DNA from: Alphaproteobacteria bacterium
GTDB taxonomy: Bacteria > Pseudomonadota > Alphaproteobacteria > Micropepsales > Micropepsaceae
Direction of reading: 5' to 3'
Length of the DNA stretch: 64,000 bases
Assembly (NCBI GenBank): GCA_017308375.1
Contig: JAFKEW010000050.1
Location: forward strand, 1-64,000
Below, piece by piece: positions 23,452-33,700 of the stretch; within the stretch, counting starts at the first letter, position 1, and the number at the start of each line of letters is the position of its first letter. Both the position numbers and the translations under genes were made by a program. The notes under the pieces were generated by a model, which had not been told where the DNA came from, searched no databases, and saw nothing but the letters and a program-made list of their open reading frames with translations.

Positions 23452-23874
23452 ATGCCGCTCTGGCAGATTCGGCCCGTGGCGAGTCAGAACGATCCGCGCT
23501 GGCAGGGACGCCGGATTTGGAAAGAGGTTATTGTCCAGGCAAAAAGTGCGGCTTTCGCGCGACTGATCGCATCCGAGCTGGATAAGCCGGCAGTTCCGTA
23601 TCGAAGCGGTAATGAATCATTGTGTTTTCGTAGTGGCTTCGAAGATGAAAGGCTTTATTGGGTTCGCCGATTGGATGCGGCGGATGCGGCGAGTTACGAA
23701 ACCCCGAGCGGGCGTGATGGTGTACTCATAGCGGTGCAACGGACACACCAAGCTGAATCAGAGGTTAATGGCGAAATCGGCGAGCGCGTGGCGAAAGCGG
23801 CTGGCATTTATACTAGGACGCGCTATCCCGATGAGAAAACGCGCAGGCAGTGGGAAGGGGGAGTACGGGCATGA
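23452..23874 (+). CDS. Hypothetical protein
   Basis: A 140-residue protein starting MPLWQIRPVASQNDPRWQGR, with VIVQAKSAAFARLIASELD and a Tyr/Trp-rich middle (FEDERLYWVRRLD). No named family recognised. The start at 23452 is strongly supported by AGGAGG 8 bases upstream; a longer in-frame version reads through AT-rich non-coding sequence. It follows the DUF5681 genes by 220 bases on the same strand but has its own leader, and may be cargo of the module. Confidence 0.65.
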   Translation: MPLWQIRPVASQNDPRWQGRRIWKEVIVQAKSAAFARLIASELDKPAVPYRSGNESLCFRSGFEDERLYWVRRLDAADAASYETPSGRDGVLIAVQRTHQAESEVNGEIGERVAKAAGIYTRTRYPDEKTRRQWEGGVRA

Positions 23875-23930
23875 ACGCGATGAGAGCTCTACTCTTCATC
23901 CGGTGGCGGTGGACTAGAGAAACGGCGGCA

Positions 23931-24290
23931 CGATCAAGGCTATTAGCGTGGCTGTGAGCCAAACCAAACTCCGAAGTCATGCCGGAAGATCAAAGAATCG
24001 ATGGCCGCGCACACTCGGAACGAACACCGCTATTGCAAACATCAGAGGGACCGCAATCACTCGGTTGATGACGACGGCTAAAACAGCATCGCAGTAGGAT
24101 CGATGTTACTTGCAGCTAGGAGCGTGTCGTCCAATGTTACGGCACTAATTGTGCCACAAAATCCAGTAGCGCGGCTGGTAATTCTAAACTATCGCGCAAA
24201 CCGAAAGCTTTTGCCACTGCATAGATCTGGCGAGCGCGAGAACGGCCAGCAATCCTGTGCTGGTAACGCTTTGCTCTTACCACTTCGCAA
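23931..24290 (-). pseudogene. Decayed C-terminal fragment of an Nramp-like transporter
   Basis: The DNA aligns base by base, with many substitutions and small indels, to 41661-42020, the C-terminal end of the intact Nramp-like gene (shared strings include CATGCCGGAAG, GCAAACCGAAAGCTT and CGCAAACCGAAAGC). On the minus strand it still reads as a distant relative of that C-terminus but with in-frame stops. So it is the remains of a paralogue. It does not extend to the N-terminal two thirds. The few short open frames here are not genes. Confidence 0.7.
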
Positions 24291-24364
24291 CCGCCAGTTG
24301 GACCCCGCTGGGATGGTGCGTTAGGGCGTCATGCTCACGGCGGAATAGAGCCGCGCCCGATCGT

Positions 24365-24751
24365 CTAGGAACTTAGGGCGATGCGCAAAGTTGCGAGAAT
24401 GCCCGTGACACCAAGCGCGAAACAGCCGAGCCGCACCACGACCAACGCGACGAATTTTGCGCCGGAATGGACATAGTCCTCGATAATCACCTGCAAACCG
24501 AGCGCGGCGTGATAGAATAATCCGATAAGCAACAACGTCATCAGGATGCTGGTGACGGGATTTCGCATCCACGCGGTGAAGGTTAGGTAATCCGCTCCAG
24601 TGTGCGCGATGATCGCGGCGACGAACCACAGCGTAAGCGGAACAAGCCCGATCGCCGAAAGACGCTGTGTCCACCAATGTTGGACACCATTGCGAGCAGA
24701 ACCTAGTCCGATTGCGCGCGCGAGGGGTGTACGCATGACTTGGCGTTCCAT
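24365..24751 (-). CDS. sdhD: Succinate dehydrogenase membrane anchor, SdhD
   Basis: A 128-residue protein with three hydrophobic segments (VPLTLWFVAAIIAHTG; ILMTLLLIGLFYHAALGLQV; VALVVVRLGCFALGVTGIL). The region WWTQRLSAIGLVPL and FYHAALGLQVIIEDYV (heme-ligand-type His and quinone-site features) fit SdhD of complex II. The start at 24751 has AGGAGGG 7 bases upstream; a GTG 3 bases earlier is possible. It is the last gene of sdhB-sdhC-sdhD. No sdhA is present here. Confidence 0.85.
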   Translation of the reverse strand: MERQVMRTPLARAIGLGSARNGVQHWWTQRLSAIGLVPLTLWFVAAIIAHTGADYLTFTAWMRNPVTSILMTLLLIGLFYHAALGLQVIIEDYVHSGAKFVALVVVRLGCFALGVTGILATLRIALSS

Positions 24752-24755
24752 CACA

Positions 24756-25154
24756 CTACCCTCCTATATAGAGGCTCGCGATCCAAACAACCGCCGTTAC
24801 GACGACGCTGGCGACCACGACTGTCCATCCCGACAGATAGATCGTCCGGAGTTCAAATCCGTGTACGGTGTCCCATACGAGGTGACGGATGCCGCCGAGA
24901 AAATGCAGAAAAAAGGCGAACGTACACCCGAGCAGTATGACCTGCCCTACCCAGGAGGCGAACGCACTGTGCACTACCACATAGGATTGTGGCCCGGCGG
25001 CCGCAGCGAGCAGCCAGAGTACGAGTCCAACGGCGGCGACGCTCAGGAGCCCACCGGTAAGCCGGTTAAGGATCGAAAGGACCGATGTCAACTGAGGCCG
25101 ATACAACTGGATGTTGGGCGAGAGCGGACGCTGCCGCGATGAACTGGATACCAT
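24756..25154 (-). CDS. sdhC: Succinate dehydrogenase cytochrome b556 subunit, SdhC
   Basis: A 132-residue membrane protein starting MVSSSSRQRPLSPNIQLYRP, the usual SdhC opening, then SVLSILNRLTGGLLSVAAVG and FFLHFLGGIRHLVWDTVHGF, which holds the heme-ligand His and the quinone-site Ser/Arg region. Three membrane segments. It lies between sdhB and sdhD with gaps of 20 and 4 bases, so the three genes form one operon. Confidence 0.88.
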   Translation of the reverse strand: MVSSSSRQRPLSPNIQLYRPQLTSVLSILNRLTGGLLSVAAVGLVLWLLAAAAGPQSYVVVHSAFASWVGQVILLGCTFAFFLHFLGGIRHLVWDTVHGFELRTIYLSGWTVVVASVVVTAVVWIASLYIGG

Positions 25155-25174
25155 TGGGCTACCTCTCGCAGCGC

Positions 25175-26014
25175 TCAGCTTTGACGTTCGATCATCATTT
25201 TCTTGATTTGCGCTATCGCCTTGCCGGGATTCAAGCCCTTCGGGCAAGTGCGTGTGCAATTGAGAATTGTATGACAACGGTAGAGGCGGAAGGGGTCTTC
25301 AAGCTTATCGAGGCGCTCTGCTGTTGCTTCGTCTCTGCTGTCCGCCAACCAACGCCAGGCTTGGAGTAGAACGGCAGGTCCGAGAAAGCGATCACCGTTC
25401 CACCAATGACTCGGGCATCCAGAGGTGCAGCAGAAGCACAGGATGCACTCGGAATAACCATCGATTTGGCTGCGCTCCTCGGGTGATTGGAGGTGCTCAC
25501 GCTCAGGCGGAGGGGTCTTGGTCTGAAGCCATGGTTCGATGGCAGCGTACTGCGCAAAGACGTGCGTTTGATCGGGGATCAGATCCTTGATGATTTTCAT
25601 GTTGGCAAGCGGGTAAATCTTTGCAGGGCTTTCCATGTCGGAAATAAACCTTGTGCAGGCAAGCCAATTCGTACCGTCCAGGTTCATTGCACAGGACCCG
25701 CAGACCCCCTCGCGACAGGAGCGCCGAAAGGTTAGCGTCGTGTCGATCTTATTTTTGATCCAGATCAGCGCGTCGAGCACCATCGGCCCACAATCGTCGC
25801 GATCGACCTCATAGGTGTCCAGACGCGGTCCGCGTCCTGAATCCGGATCGTATCGATAGATTTCAAAGGTCTTCGTGTGCTTTGCGCCGATGGGTGCGCG
25901 CCAATTCTTACCCCGCTCAATTTTCGACCCTGCCGTAACACCAAAGTTCGCGGGCATCGGGAATCGCTTGAACAGATGGTTGCGCGAGACTTGGCTGGAT
26001 GACTTGATGATCAT
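25175..26014 (-). CDS. sdhB: Succinate dehydrogenase iron-sulfur subunit, SdhB
   Basis: A 279-residue protein with all three cluster motifs: [2Fe-2S] [16 protein letters not shown], [4Fe-4S] [12 protein letters not shown] and [3Fe-4S] [17 protein letters not shown]. It passes electrons from the flavoprotein to quinone in complex II. The N-terminus ([18 protein letters not shown]) is a little longer than the usual. It is first in the sdhBCD operon, whereas the common order is sdhCDAB with sdhA present. The partner SdhA must be encoded elsewhere. Confidence 0.92.
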   Translation of the reverse strand: MIIKSSSQVSRNHLFKRFPMPANFGVTAGSKIERGKNWRAPIGAKHTKTFEIYRYDPDSGRGPRLDTYEVDRDDCGPMVLDALIWIKNKIDTTLTFRRSCREGVCGSCAMNLDGTNWLACTRFISDMESPAKIYPLANMKIIKDLIPDQTHVFAQYAAIEPWLQTKTPPPEREHLQSPEERSQIDGYSECILCFCCTSGCPSHWWNGDRFLGPAVLLQAWRWLADSRDEATAERLDKLEDPFRLYRCHTILNCTRTCPKGLNPGKAIAQIKKMMIERQS

Positions 26015-26067
26015 CGTTTTCTCACCCCTGAGCACATGACGCAAATCACAAAAGTGACGTATATGGC

Positions 26068-27294
26068 TTAGTAATTCAAATTACGGAAACGAATGAGGTT
26101 TCGTCCGATCAGATTACGATGGATTTCGTTGGCTCCAGAATAAATACTCGCAGCCCGGCTTGCGAAGTATTTTTCTGTAGCAAACCGATCCAGCTCATAT
26201 GTGTCGCCCCCATGCTCCGTACAATCCATCTTGGCAGTACGATACTGCCCCGAAAAGTCAAAAAGTAATTGCGCAATACGCTGATGGAGCTCTGTTGCAG
26301 TAACTTTCATTAAAGATGATGCAGCCTCATCATCACCAGAAAGGCGGTTAGCGTCTAAAAGGCTTAGTTCTAGGCTTTCGAACGCGGTAAGTTGAATCTC
26401 GACCTCCGCCTTCTGTATCGCTAACGCAGTTTTTCTCCAGCCCTCTTGAGATTCACATTGGCGTTCAACCGCTCGCCATGCGCGGCGCAGTAACCCGGAA
26501 TTCGTGTTGTTTGAGCGTGCCATGCGCATTAGATGCTTCGCAACCGACCATCCCTTATGCTCTTCCCCGACCCGGTCCATCACTGACACCGCGACGTCAT
26601 CGAGGATCACCTCATTGAATTCATGCTGTCCATCAATCGTCATGATGGGTTGAACTGAAATACCTGGTGTCTTCATATCGATAAGCAAGAACGTGATACC
26701 TTCCTGCGGCTGCGGAAACGTACCTGTGCGGACGAGTGCGAACATATGACTCGCGATATGCGCACCCGTTGTCCAAAGTTTTCTGCCATTCACAATGTAG
26801 AAAGTGTCATTGTGTCTTGCGCGCGTTGTCAACGCCGCAAGGTCAGAGCCTGCGGCAGATTCGGAAAATCCCTGGCACCATAGATGATCTCCGGAAAGAA
26901 TAGGCGCAAGGTAACGCTCTTTCTGTTCGGCTGTACCCATAGTCATGAGGAGCGGCCCAATACTGCGCAAGCCAGCCGCGAATAAAATGGGCGCGTCTGC
27001 TTTTGCGCATTCCCGATCGAAAAAGAGACGTTGAGCGACACTCCATCCTGTGCCACCAAATTCGACAGGCCACGCAGGAGCTATCCACCCCTGCCTGAAG
27101 AGGCGTTTGTGCCAGAAGCGGCAAGCGGTGATTTCAGAATAGACGCCCGTTGTCCGCCGTCCGGCTTCGCGCAGCTCATCGGTGAGATTTAAGTCAAGAA
27201 AATTACGAACATCGCGTGCGAAATCAGCACTGACCTCCGTATGTCGGGTGCCTGCAAGAGGCACGTCTACCGACAGGAGCCTGTTATGCATCAT
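26068..27294 (-). CDS. Acyl-CoA dehydrogenase
   Basis: A 408-residue flavoprotein: [20 protein letters not shown] near residue 75, [17 protein letters not shown] near 140, and the C-terminal core [19 protein letters not shown]. The motifs are those of acyl-CoA dehydrogenases that introduce the alpha-beta double bond using FAD. The substrate is unknown. The start at 27294 is chosen because of AGAGGAGAG 4 bases upstream. Codon use is clearly more AT-rich than neighbours, suggesting separate origin. It precedes sdhB on the same strand with a 53-base gap. Confidence 0.88.
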   Translation of the reverse strand: MMHNRLLSVDVPLAGTRHTEVSADFARDVRNFLDLNLTDELREAGRRTTGVYSEITACRFWHKRLFRQGWIAPAWPVEFGGTGWSVAQRLFFDRECAKADAPILFAAGLRSIGPLLMTMGTAEQKERYLAPILSGDHLWCQGFSESAAGSDLAALTTRARHNDTFYIVNGRKLWTTGAHIASHMFALVRTGTFPQPQEGITFLLIDMKTPGISVQPIMTIDGQHEFNEVILDDVAVSVMDRVGEEHKGWSVAKHLMRMARSNNTNSGLLRRAWRAVERQCESQEGWRKTALAIQKAEVEIQLTAFESLELSLLDANRLSGDDEAASSLMKVTATELHQRIAQLLFDFSGQYRTAKMDCTEHGGDTYELDRFATEKYFASRAASIYSGANEIHRNLIGRNLIRFRNLNY

Positions 27295-27720
27295 AGCTCT
27301 CCTCTGAGGATCGTATATTCGAACAGCGCTAGTCACAACTGCAATAGGCTGAACTCGCAACGGGCTAATAGTTATTGCAATTCAAGTTATTGAAATTACA
27401 TCATCCATGAAATTAAAGGGTCGTTGATAATTTGGGATGGTAGGAGACATCGCTATGCTGCTCTTGGGGGTTCTCCTTCGGTAGACCGGAATAATTCCCC
27501 GCTTGGTGAACTCTGCGGCTTTAAGAGGTACGTATCCGCGTGCTGCCGGAATCCCGATCGCGAGATTTTTCCTATCTCTCTTCATCTGAAATTTATCGTG
27601 GGTAACGCGCACATATGTCGTGGCCTTTAGGGCTTTGGCCTCGAAGATTGCGTGTATCCAAGATGACCGGCGAACGCTTTTCGTGCGCCCTTGCTGCCAC
27701 GAACTGACCGAGGCCAAACA
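27295..27720. other. Non-coding, AT-rich gap
   Basis: About 425 bases without a gene I can support. Short open frames on both strands (for example 27382-27717 minus) have no recognisable motif and no ribosome binding site. An AT-rich stretch just upstream of the acyl-CoA dehydrogenase (27366-27400) may be its promoter. Confidence 0.4.
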
Positions 27721-27924
27721 CTACTGAAATGCATTGCCCGGCTTGAATCCCAGTTTGCGGAACACGATGGCGGCTGGGCAGAATCCTGTGAACGCCGCCT
27801 GCAACATGTTGAGACCCGCAAAGGCGCTGAGCAGAAGCCACCAAGGCGAATACGTTTGCGCCAGCGCCAGCCCAGCCAGGACGACCACGCCGGCAAATGC
27901 AAGTACTGCTTTATCGATATTCAT
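27721..27924 (-). CDS. DUF2892 membrane protein
   Basis: A 67-residue protein with two hydrophobic segments (KAVLAFAGVVVLAGLALAQT; WWLLLSAFAGLNMLQAAFTG) and the conserved ending FTGFCPAAIVFRKLGFK that defines DUF2892, the YgaP-type membrane domain. These small proteins often accompany sulfur or rhodanese genes. It overlaps the sulfide oxidoreductase gene by 4 bases and is co-translated. Two Cys-Pro type residues at its end may take part in sulfur transfer, which is inference. Confidence 0.85.
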   Translation of the reverse strand: MNIDKAVLAFAGVVVLAGLALAQTYSPWWLLLSAFAGLNMLQAAFTGFCPAAIVFRKLGFKPGNAFQ

Positions 27925-29216
27925 TGCGGTTCGCCTTTTTCCTGCACCATTGTCAGGCGGTGTATTCCCAACCCTTTCATGAGCCAGCGCTCGTAGAATG
28001 GCTCGCTTTCACCGTGCCGAAGCTTGTGCAGGAAATATTTCTCGAAAGCGATTTTGGCATAGTGAACCCATCTGCCTTCCGCGGCCCAATTCACGTTGCG
28101 CGGCGGAATCTGCGGCTCGGCTATGAAGGCGACGCCGCCGTCCCCGAAATCGGCAAGGCAGACCGCGTTCCACGTCGCTTCGGCTTTAGCTGGCTTGCCG
28201 TGCAACAGCGCGCCGATATTCTGTGCCGTCGCTGTCACCATGGATTCAATCATGAACCCGGTTTTGGGCACGCCGACCGGCACTAATGTCGACCCGACAG
28301 GCGCGATGGCAACACAGACACCGATAGCAAAGACATTGGAATACTTTGGATTGCGCTGGTTTTTATCGATGACAATGAATCCGCGTGGATTGGTAAGGCC
28401 CTCGATGCCACGCACCGCTTCCACGCCACGGAAGGCTGGCAGCATCATGGAATAGGAAAAGGGCAGTTCGTGCGTTTTTTTCAACGCGCCATCTTCGCCG
28501 ATTTCATCGACGGTCATCTTGCCGGCTTCGATGTGCCGCACCTTTGCGTTGGTGATCCACTTGATGTGCCGCTGCCGCAACTCGCTTTCCATCAGGCCTT
28601 TCGTGTCGCCGACGCCATCGAGGCCGAGATGTCCTATATAGGGTTCCGGCGTAACGAAAATCATCGGCACCTTATCGCGAATTTTGCGCTTGCGAAGTTC
28701 GGTATCCAGGATAAAGGCGAATTCGTAAGCCGGTCCGAAGCAGGATGCGCCCTGAACCGCGCCGACCACGATCGGGCCCGGAGTTTTCGCAAACACTTCA
28801 AGCGCCGCGTTGGCTTTCTCCGCATGATCCACATGACAGACGGATTGGGTGAATCCTTCCGGGCCGAGGCCATCGACCTCGTCGAAGGCAAGTTCCGGTC
28901 CGGTTGCGATCACGAGATAGTCATAGGTCAGCGAACTGCCGTCACTCAGTTCGATCCGGCTTTCCGCCGGGTGCACACGCTTGCAGCCCTGTGTCATGTA
29001 TGTGATGCGCTTCTTCGCCATCGCTTCGGTCAGATCGATTTCGATTTCGTCGCGTTCGCGCCAACCGGCTGCAACCCATGGGTTGGAGGGCACGAAGTGA
29101 TAGCGCGGCTCCCGGCCAATCAAGATTAGTTGATCGCCGGGCCTCATGACAGGCGCCAATTCATAGGCCACAAGGCTGCCGCCCAGGCCCGCCCCCAGAA
29201 CAATGATGCTTGCCAT
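27921..29216 (-). CDS. sqr: Sulfide:quinone oxidoreductase-like flavoprotein
   Basis: A 431-residue FAD protein. The N-terminus IIVLGAGLGGSLVAYEL is the FAD-binding Rossmann motif. A Cys occurs at GASCFGPAYEF (middle) and at FAIGVCVAIAPVGST (about residue 325), the positions of the redox cysteines of sulfide:quinone oxidoreductases, and VGVPKTGFMIESM follows as in that family. It would oxidise sulfide to polysulfide and pass electrons to quinone. The start at 29216 has AGGAGGG 7 bases before it. A FixK-type box (29264) and the sqrR-like gene lie just upstream, so control by both oxygen and sulfide is likely. Confidence 0.85.
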   Translation of the reverse strand: MASIIVLGAGLGGSLVAYELAPVMRPGDQLILIGREPRYHFVPSNPWVAAGWRERDEIEIDLTEAMAKKRITYMTQGCKRVHPAESRIELSDGSSLTYDYLVIATGPELAFDEVDGLGPEGFTQSVCHVDHAEKANAALEVFAKTPGPIVVGAVQGASCFGPAYEFAFILDTELRKRKIRDKVPMIFVTPEPYIGHLGLDGVGDTKGLMESELRQRHIKWITNAKVRHIEAGKMTVDEIGEDGALKKTHELPFSYSMMLPAFRGVEAVRGIEGLTNPRGFIVIDKNQRNPKYSNVFAIGVCVAIAPVGSTLVPVGVPKTGFMIESMVTATAQNIGALLHGKPAKAEATWNAVCLADFGDGGVAFIAEPQIPPRNVNWAAEGRWVHYAKIAFEKYFLHKLRHGESEPFYERWLMKGLGIHRLTMVQEKGEPQ

Positions 29217-29263
29217 AGAAGTCCCTCCTCTTTTGCATTTTGGCATGGCCAGCGGGCTTTACC

Positions 29264-29277
29264 TTGATCGACCTCAA
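29264..29277. promoter_or_regulatory. FixK/FNR-type box, sulfide oxidoreductase promoter
   Basis: TTGATCGACCTCAA fits TTGA-N6-TCAA exactly. Its centre is about 54 bases upstream of the sulfide oxidoreductase start and 82 bases upstream of the regulator start. The FixK-like protein encoded at 50677-51357 is the likely binder. Confidence 0.6.
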
Positions 29278-29322
29278 TGAATGCGCAGACCTGGCGATGT
29301 TTTATGGTTGAGTCCATTGATT

Positions 29323-29342
29323 ATACATATGAAATTATGTAT
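29323..29342. promoter_or_regulatory. Candidate operator of the SqrR/BigR-like regulator
   Basis: An inverted repeat, ATACATA-TGAAAT-TATGTAT, 10 bases before the regulator start. AT-rich inverted repeats of this kind are the known sites of BigR/SqrR-type ArsR regulators. A second CATATG lies just after it. Confidence 0.5.
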
Positions 29343-29352
29343 ATACGAACAT

Positions 29353-29706
29353 ATGAATATAAAATTTAATCAGATGCGCGAACGAGCCGCAGATGCGGAA
29401 GAGATGCTGAAGGCGCTCGCCAATCGCCACCGCCTGATGATCCTCTGCCAGCTCATTGTGGAGGAGCGGTCGGTGCGTGATCTCGCGAACTTCCTCAATC
29501 TGCGGGATTCCACCGTTTCCCAGCATCTCGCGCTATTGCGCAAGGACGGGTTCGTTTTCACACGCCGCGAGGGGCAGACAATCTGGTACGCGCTTGCGAG
29601 CGAGCCCGCCCGCCGGCTGATTGAAACGCTTTACGACATCTATTGCGGCCCTCAATCCGTTCACGCGCAGAAGTCCGCATCCAGGCGCGGGAGGAGATCT
29701 GTTTGA
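29353..29706 (+). CDS. ArsR-family persulfide-sensing regulator, SqrR/BigR type
   Basis: A 117-residue winged-helix repressor (VRDLANFLNLRDSTVSQHLA is the recognition region). Two Cys, at residues 32 (RLMILCQL) and 98 (LYDIYC), are 66 residues apart, as are Cys41 and Cys107 of SqrR, where sulfide-derived species link them and release DNA. There is no ordinary ArsR metal site. An earlier in-frame ATG at 29329 would add 8 residues but would put the operator inside the gene, so 29353 is preferred. It is divergent from the sulfide oxidoreductase and followed by the RND genes. Confidence 0.82.
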   Translation: MNIKFNQMRERAADAEEMLKALANRHRLMILCQLIVEERSVRDLANFLNLRDSTVSQHLALLRKDGFVFTRREGQTIWYALASEPARRLIETLYDIYCGPQSVHAQKSASRRGRRSV

Positions 29707-29786
29707 TCGTGCTTCGGAATACCGGCTCGAAAGACATCGCCCGCCAGCCGGCCGGGAAGGTTCGCGAAAGGCGCTGACGTGATATC

Positions 29787-30794
29787 ATGTGGAATTGGGT
29801 GACAGGCTTTCTCGTCCAACTCGGTCTGATGTCGCAGCCTGCGGCCCATCCTGCGTTACAGCCGCCACACGCCTATATCGTACATCAAATGCAGATCGCC
29901 GATGAGAAATCGGTTTTTGCAACGGTGGAGTCTGCTTATGTCGTTCCCGCGCGGGTGCGTACCGGCGGCACGATCCTCGAACTGAAGGTCCGCCAGGGTG
30001 ATCATGTCGAACAGGGGCGCGTGATTGCTCTGATCGGCGACCGGAAGCTGGCGCTGGAAGTCAATTCCTATCAGGCGCAGCTCCAGGCCGCGCAGGCGCA
30101 GCTGGCACAGGCCAAAACCGAACTCGAACGCGCGCAGCGGCTCATCGCCACTGGCGCTATCGCACGCAATCAATATGATCAGGCCCGCACCGCCTATAAT
30201 GTGGCCCAGAGCAATGTGAAATCCATGGTCGCACAGCGTGCCGTGGTGCAACAACAGCAGATGGAAGGGGAGGTGCTGGCGCCCACATCCGGCCGCGTCA
30301 TCACCGTGCCGGTGACGGCAGGCACCGTTGTCATGCCGGGCGACACGGTAGCCACGGTCGCCGAACAGAATTTCGTGCTCCGCCTGCAAATCCCCGAACG
30401 CCACGCACGCTATCTCCATGTCGGCGATCCCGTGCGGCTGGATGGCGCCGATCTCGGTTTGGACGGCCCACATTTCGGAACCATCAAGCTCGTCTATCCG
30501 CAGGTCGATAGCGGTCATGTCGTGGCGGATGCCGCGGTCCCGGGCCTGTCGGATTATTTCGTCGGCCAGCGCGTGCGCGTCTGGATATCTGCTGGCAGGC
30601 GCGAGGCGATCGTTGTTCCTGCAAAGCTCATCACCACCCGCTTTGGCATCGATTATGCGAAAGTCTGGGCGAAATCCACGGGCGCGATGGATGTTCCGGT
30701 CCAACGCGGTCAGCCGTCGCTCACGCCCCAAATGCCGGACGGCCTTGAAATCCTTTCCGGCCTGAAACCCGGAGACCGGCTGCTGGCGCCATGA
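29787..30794 (+). CDS. RND efflux periplasmic adaptor
   Basis: A 335-residue membrane-fusion protein: a barrel-sandwich domain (GTILELKVRQGDHVEQGRVI), a long coiled hairpin (QAQLQAAQAQLAQAKTELER), and a beta-barrel (APTSGRVITVPVTAGTVVMP). It links the inner-membrane RND pump to an outer-membrane channel. The N-terminus has no lipobox and only a short hydrophobic stretch. It starts 80 bases after the SqrR-like gene on the same strand and overlaps the pump gene by 4 bases. The ribosome binding site is weak. Confidence 0.85.
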   Translation: MWNWVTGFLVQLGLMSQPAAHPALQPPHAYIVHQMQIADEKSVFATVESAYVVPARVRTGGTILELKVRQGDHVEQGRVIALIGDRKLALEVNSYQAQLQAAQAQLAQAKTELERAQRLIATGAIARNQYDQARTAYNVAQSNVKSMVAQRAVVQQQQMEGEVLAPTSGRVITVPVTAGTVVMPGDTVATVAEQNFVLRLQIPERHARYLHVGDPVRLDGADLGLDGPHFGTIKLVYPQVDSGHVVADAAVPGLSDYFVGQRVRVWISAGRREAIVVPAKLITTRFGIDYAKVWAKSTGAMDVPVQRGQPSLTPQMPDGLEILSGLKPGDRLLAP

Positions 30795-33700
30795 ATCTCG
30801 GGCTTTCCGGCCGCCTGACGCGCGCCACCATCAAATCGCCGCTGACGCCACTGTTCCTGCTTGCCGCTATTGTATTCGGCATTGTCGCGCTGATGGCGAT
30901 CCCGCGCGAAGAAGAACCGCAGATCAGCGTGCCGATGGTGGACATCATCGTGCAGGCGAATGGGCTAAAAGCACCCGACGCGGCCGAACTCGTCACCAAG
31001 CCGCTCGAGGAAATCGTCAAGGGCATCAACGGCGTCGAACACGTCTACAGCCAAACGCAGGACGACCGCGTCATGGTGACCGCGCGTTTCTTCACCGGCA
31101 CCAGCGAAGACGACGCGATCCTGCGCATCCATGCGAAGCTGCGCGCCAACTATAACCGCATCCCGATCGGCATTCCCGAGCCGCTGATAGTTGGTCGCGG
31201 CATCAACGATGTGGCGATCGTCACGATGACGTTGTCCCCAAAGCCAAAAGCCGCCAATCGCTGGAACGAGAAGGACCTCTACGAACTCGCGGGCAAGCTG
31301 CAGGCCGAACTGGTGAAGGTCGACGATGTCGGCCTCACTTATATATCCGGCGGCACGCCCAACGAGATTAGTGTCGAGCCCGATCCCGATAAACTCGCTT
31401 TGTTCGGCGTCACGCTTCAGCAGCTCGAAGCCAAGATCCAGGGCGCCAACCGCTCTTTCCTGGTCGGACAACTGCGCGAGCACGGCAGGATGTACGAGGC
31501 GATAGCGGGCCACACGCTTTCCGGCGTTCCAGATATCGGTCTGCTGCTCGTCACCACGCGCGATGGCAGGCCCGTCTATGTACGCGATCTCGCCAGGATC
31601 GTCATCGGCCCCAGCCCGGCCGAACACCATGCCTGGTCGATGGCACGCAGCGATCATTGGGCCGCCGTTCCCGCCGTCACCGTCGCATTTGCCAAGCGCG
31701 CAGGCGCGAACGCGGTGGTGGTGTCCGATGCGCTGGTCAAGCGCGCCGATGCGTTGAAAGGCACGCTCGTACCGTCCGATGTCAACGTTGAAGTTACGCG
31801 CGACTACGGCAAAACGGCGAACGACAAGGCCAACGAGCTTCTGTTCCACCTGGGGCTCGCCACCGTCTCCATCGTTCTTCTGATCTGGTTTGCCATCGGC
31901 TGGCGCGAGGCGGGCGTCACCCTTATCGTCATCCCCACAACGATTCTGCTCACGCTTTTTGCCGCCGATGTGATGGGCTACACCATCAACCGTGTCAGCT
32001 TGTTCGCGCTCATCTTCTCCATCGGCATATTGGTGGATGATGCGATTGTCGTAGTGGAAAACATCGCGCGGCATTGGGCGATGAACGATGGCCGCGACCA
32101 CATGACCGCAGCCATTGAGGCTGTGGCCGAAGTTGGCAATCCCACCATTGTCGCAACGCTCACCGTTGTCACCGCGCTACTGCCCATGTTGTTCGTTTCC
32201 GGCATGATGGGGCCGTATATGGCGCCAATTCCGGCCAACGCTTCGGTAGCGATGCTGTTCTCCTTCCTCGTCGCCATGGTCGTTGCACCGTGGGCGTTGC
32301 TCAAATTCTCCGGAAAGCTGCGTAAGCGCCATGCACAGGAACATCATGGCGAGGGCAGGCTGGGCGCATTCTATCGCTGGCTCGCCAACCCCGTCGTGCG
32401 TTCGCGCCGGGATGCCAAGCGCTTCCTTGCTTATGTCGCGGGCGCCACCGTTCTCGTCTGCATGCTGTTCATAACCCAGAACGTCACCGTCAAACTGCTT
32501 CCCTTCGACAACAAATCCGAACTTCAGGTCCTTGTCGATCTGCGCGAAGGCGCGACGCCGGAAGACACAGCCCGTGTCCTGTTCCAGACCGCGCGCGTGA
32601 CAGAAACCCTGCCGGAAGTGAATTCGATCCAGGCCTATGCCGGCACCGCCGCCCCGTTCAACTTCAATGGTCTCGTTCGTCATTATTATCTGCGCTCCCA
32701 GCCGGAGATGGGCGATCTGCAGGTCAATCTCATCGACAAATCGAACCGCAGCCGCGAAAGTCATGCGATCGCGCTCGACCTGCGCAAGAAACTCGATGCG
32801 CAAACCTTCCCCAAAGGTACGGTCGTGAAGGTGGTCGAAGTTCCGCCCGGCCCACCGGTGCTTTCCACCCTGCTTGCCGAAATCTACGGCCCCGACACCA
32901 AAACCCGCCGCGCCGTTGCCGAAGAAACCGAAAAGCTGTTCAAATTGGTGCCCTACATCGTCGATATCGACAATTCCTGGGGTGAGCCTCGCCCGCGCCT
33001 GCGCATCTCCATCGACCAGGACAAGCTTGAATATTTCGGTGTCGAACAGAGCGATGTATACGACACGCTGAATGCGCTTCTTGGCGGCCAGCGCGTCGGT
33101 TATTCACACCGTGGTGCCGACCGCGATCCGATTGAGATTGTGGTGCGCGAACCCAAAACCGATCTTTCCTGGTCGCAGAAGCTCGCCTCCACGCCTGTTC
33201 CTGCCAACGCCCAGCCCGGCAATAAGGCCGTAGTCGAATTGGGCGATGTGGTGAGCGTGACGGAAGAAAAGGGCTCACCTGTGATCTTCAGGCGGGATGG
33301 CCACTATGCCGACATGGTCACAGCCGAACTCGCAGGCGAGTTTGAATCGCCCATCTACGGCATGTTTGCTGTCGACAAGCTGGTGAAGAGCCATGATTGG
33401 GGTGAGCTTCGGCGGCCCGCTATTCTGTTCCACGGCCAGCCAACCGACGAAGCCAAACCCTCGCTTCTGTGGGACGGCGAATGGGAAGTCACCTACGTCA
33501 CCTTTCGCGATATGGGCGCGGCGTTCCTGGTCGCAATCCTCGGTATTTATGTACTGGTGGTGGCGCAGTTCGGTAGCTTCAAGCTGCCGCTGGTCATTCT
33601 CACCCCCATACCGCTCACCCTAATCGGCATCATCTTGGGTCATTGGTTGTTCAGCGCGCCATTCACCGCGACATCGATGATTGGATTCATTGCGCTCGCA

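Noticed and set aside
24103-24324. Short plus-strand frame of 73 codons
   Set aside because: It lies in the decayed Nramp-like fragment and is read on the opposite strand to the homology.
27382-27717. Minus-strand frame of 111 codons beside DUF2892
   Set aside because: No recognisable motif, and codon pattern is not convincing. It may be a fragment, but I cannot name it.
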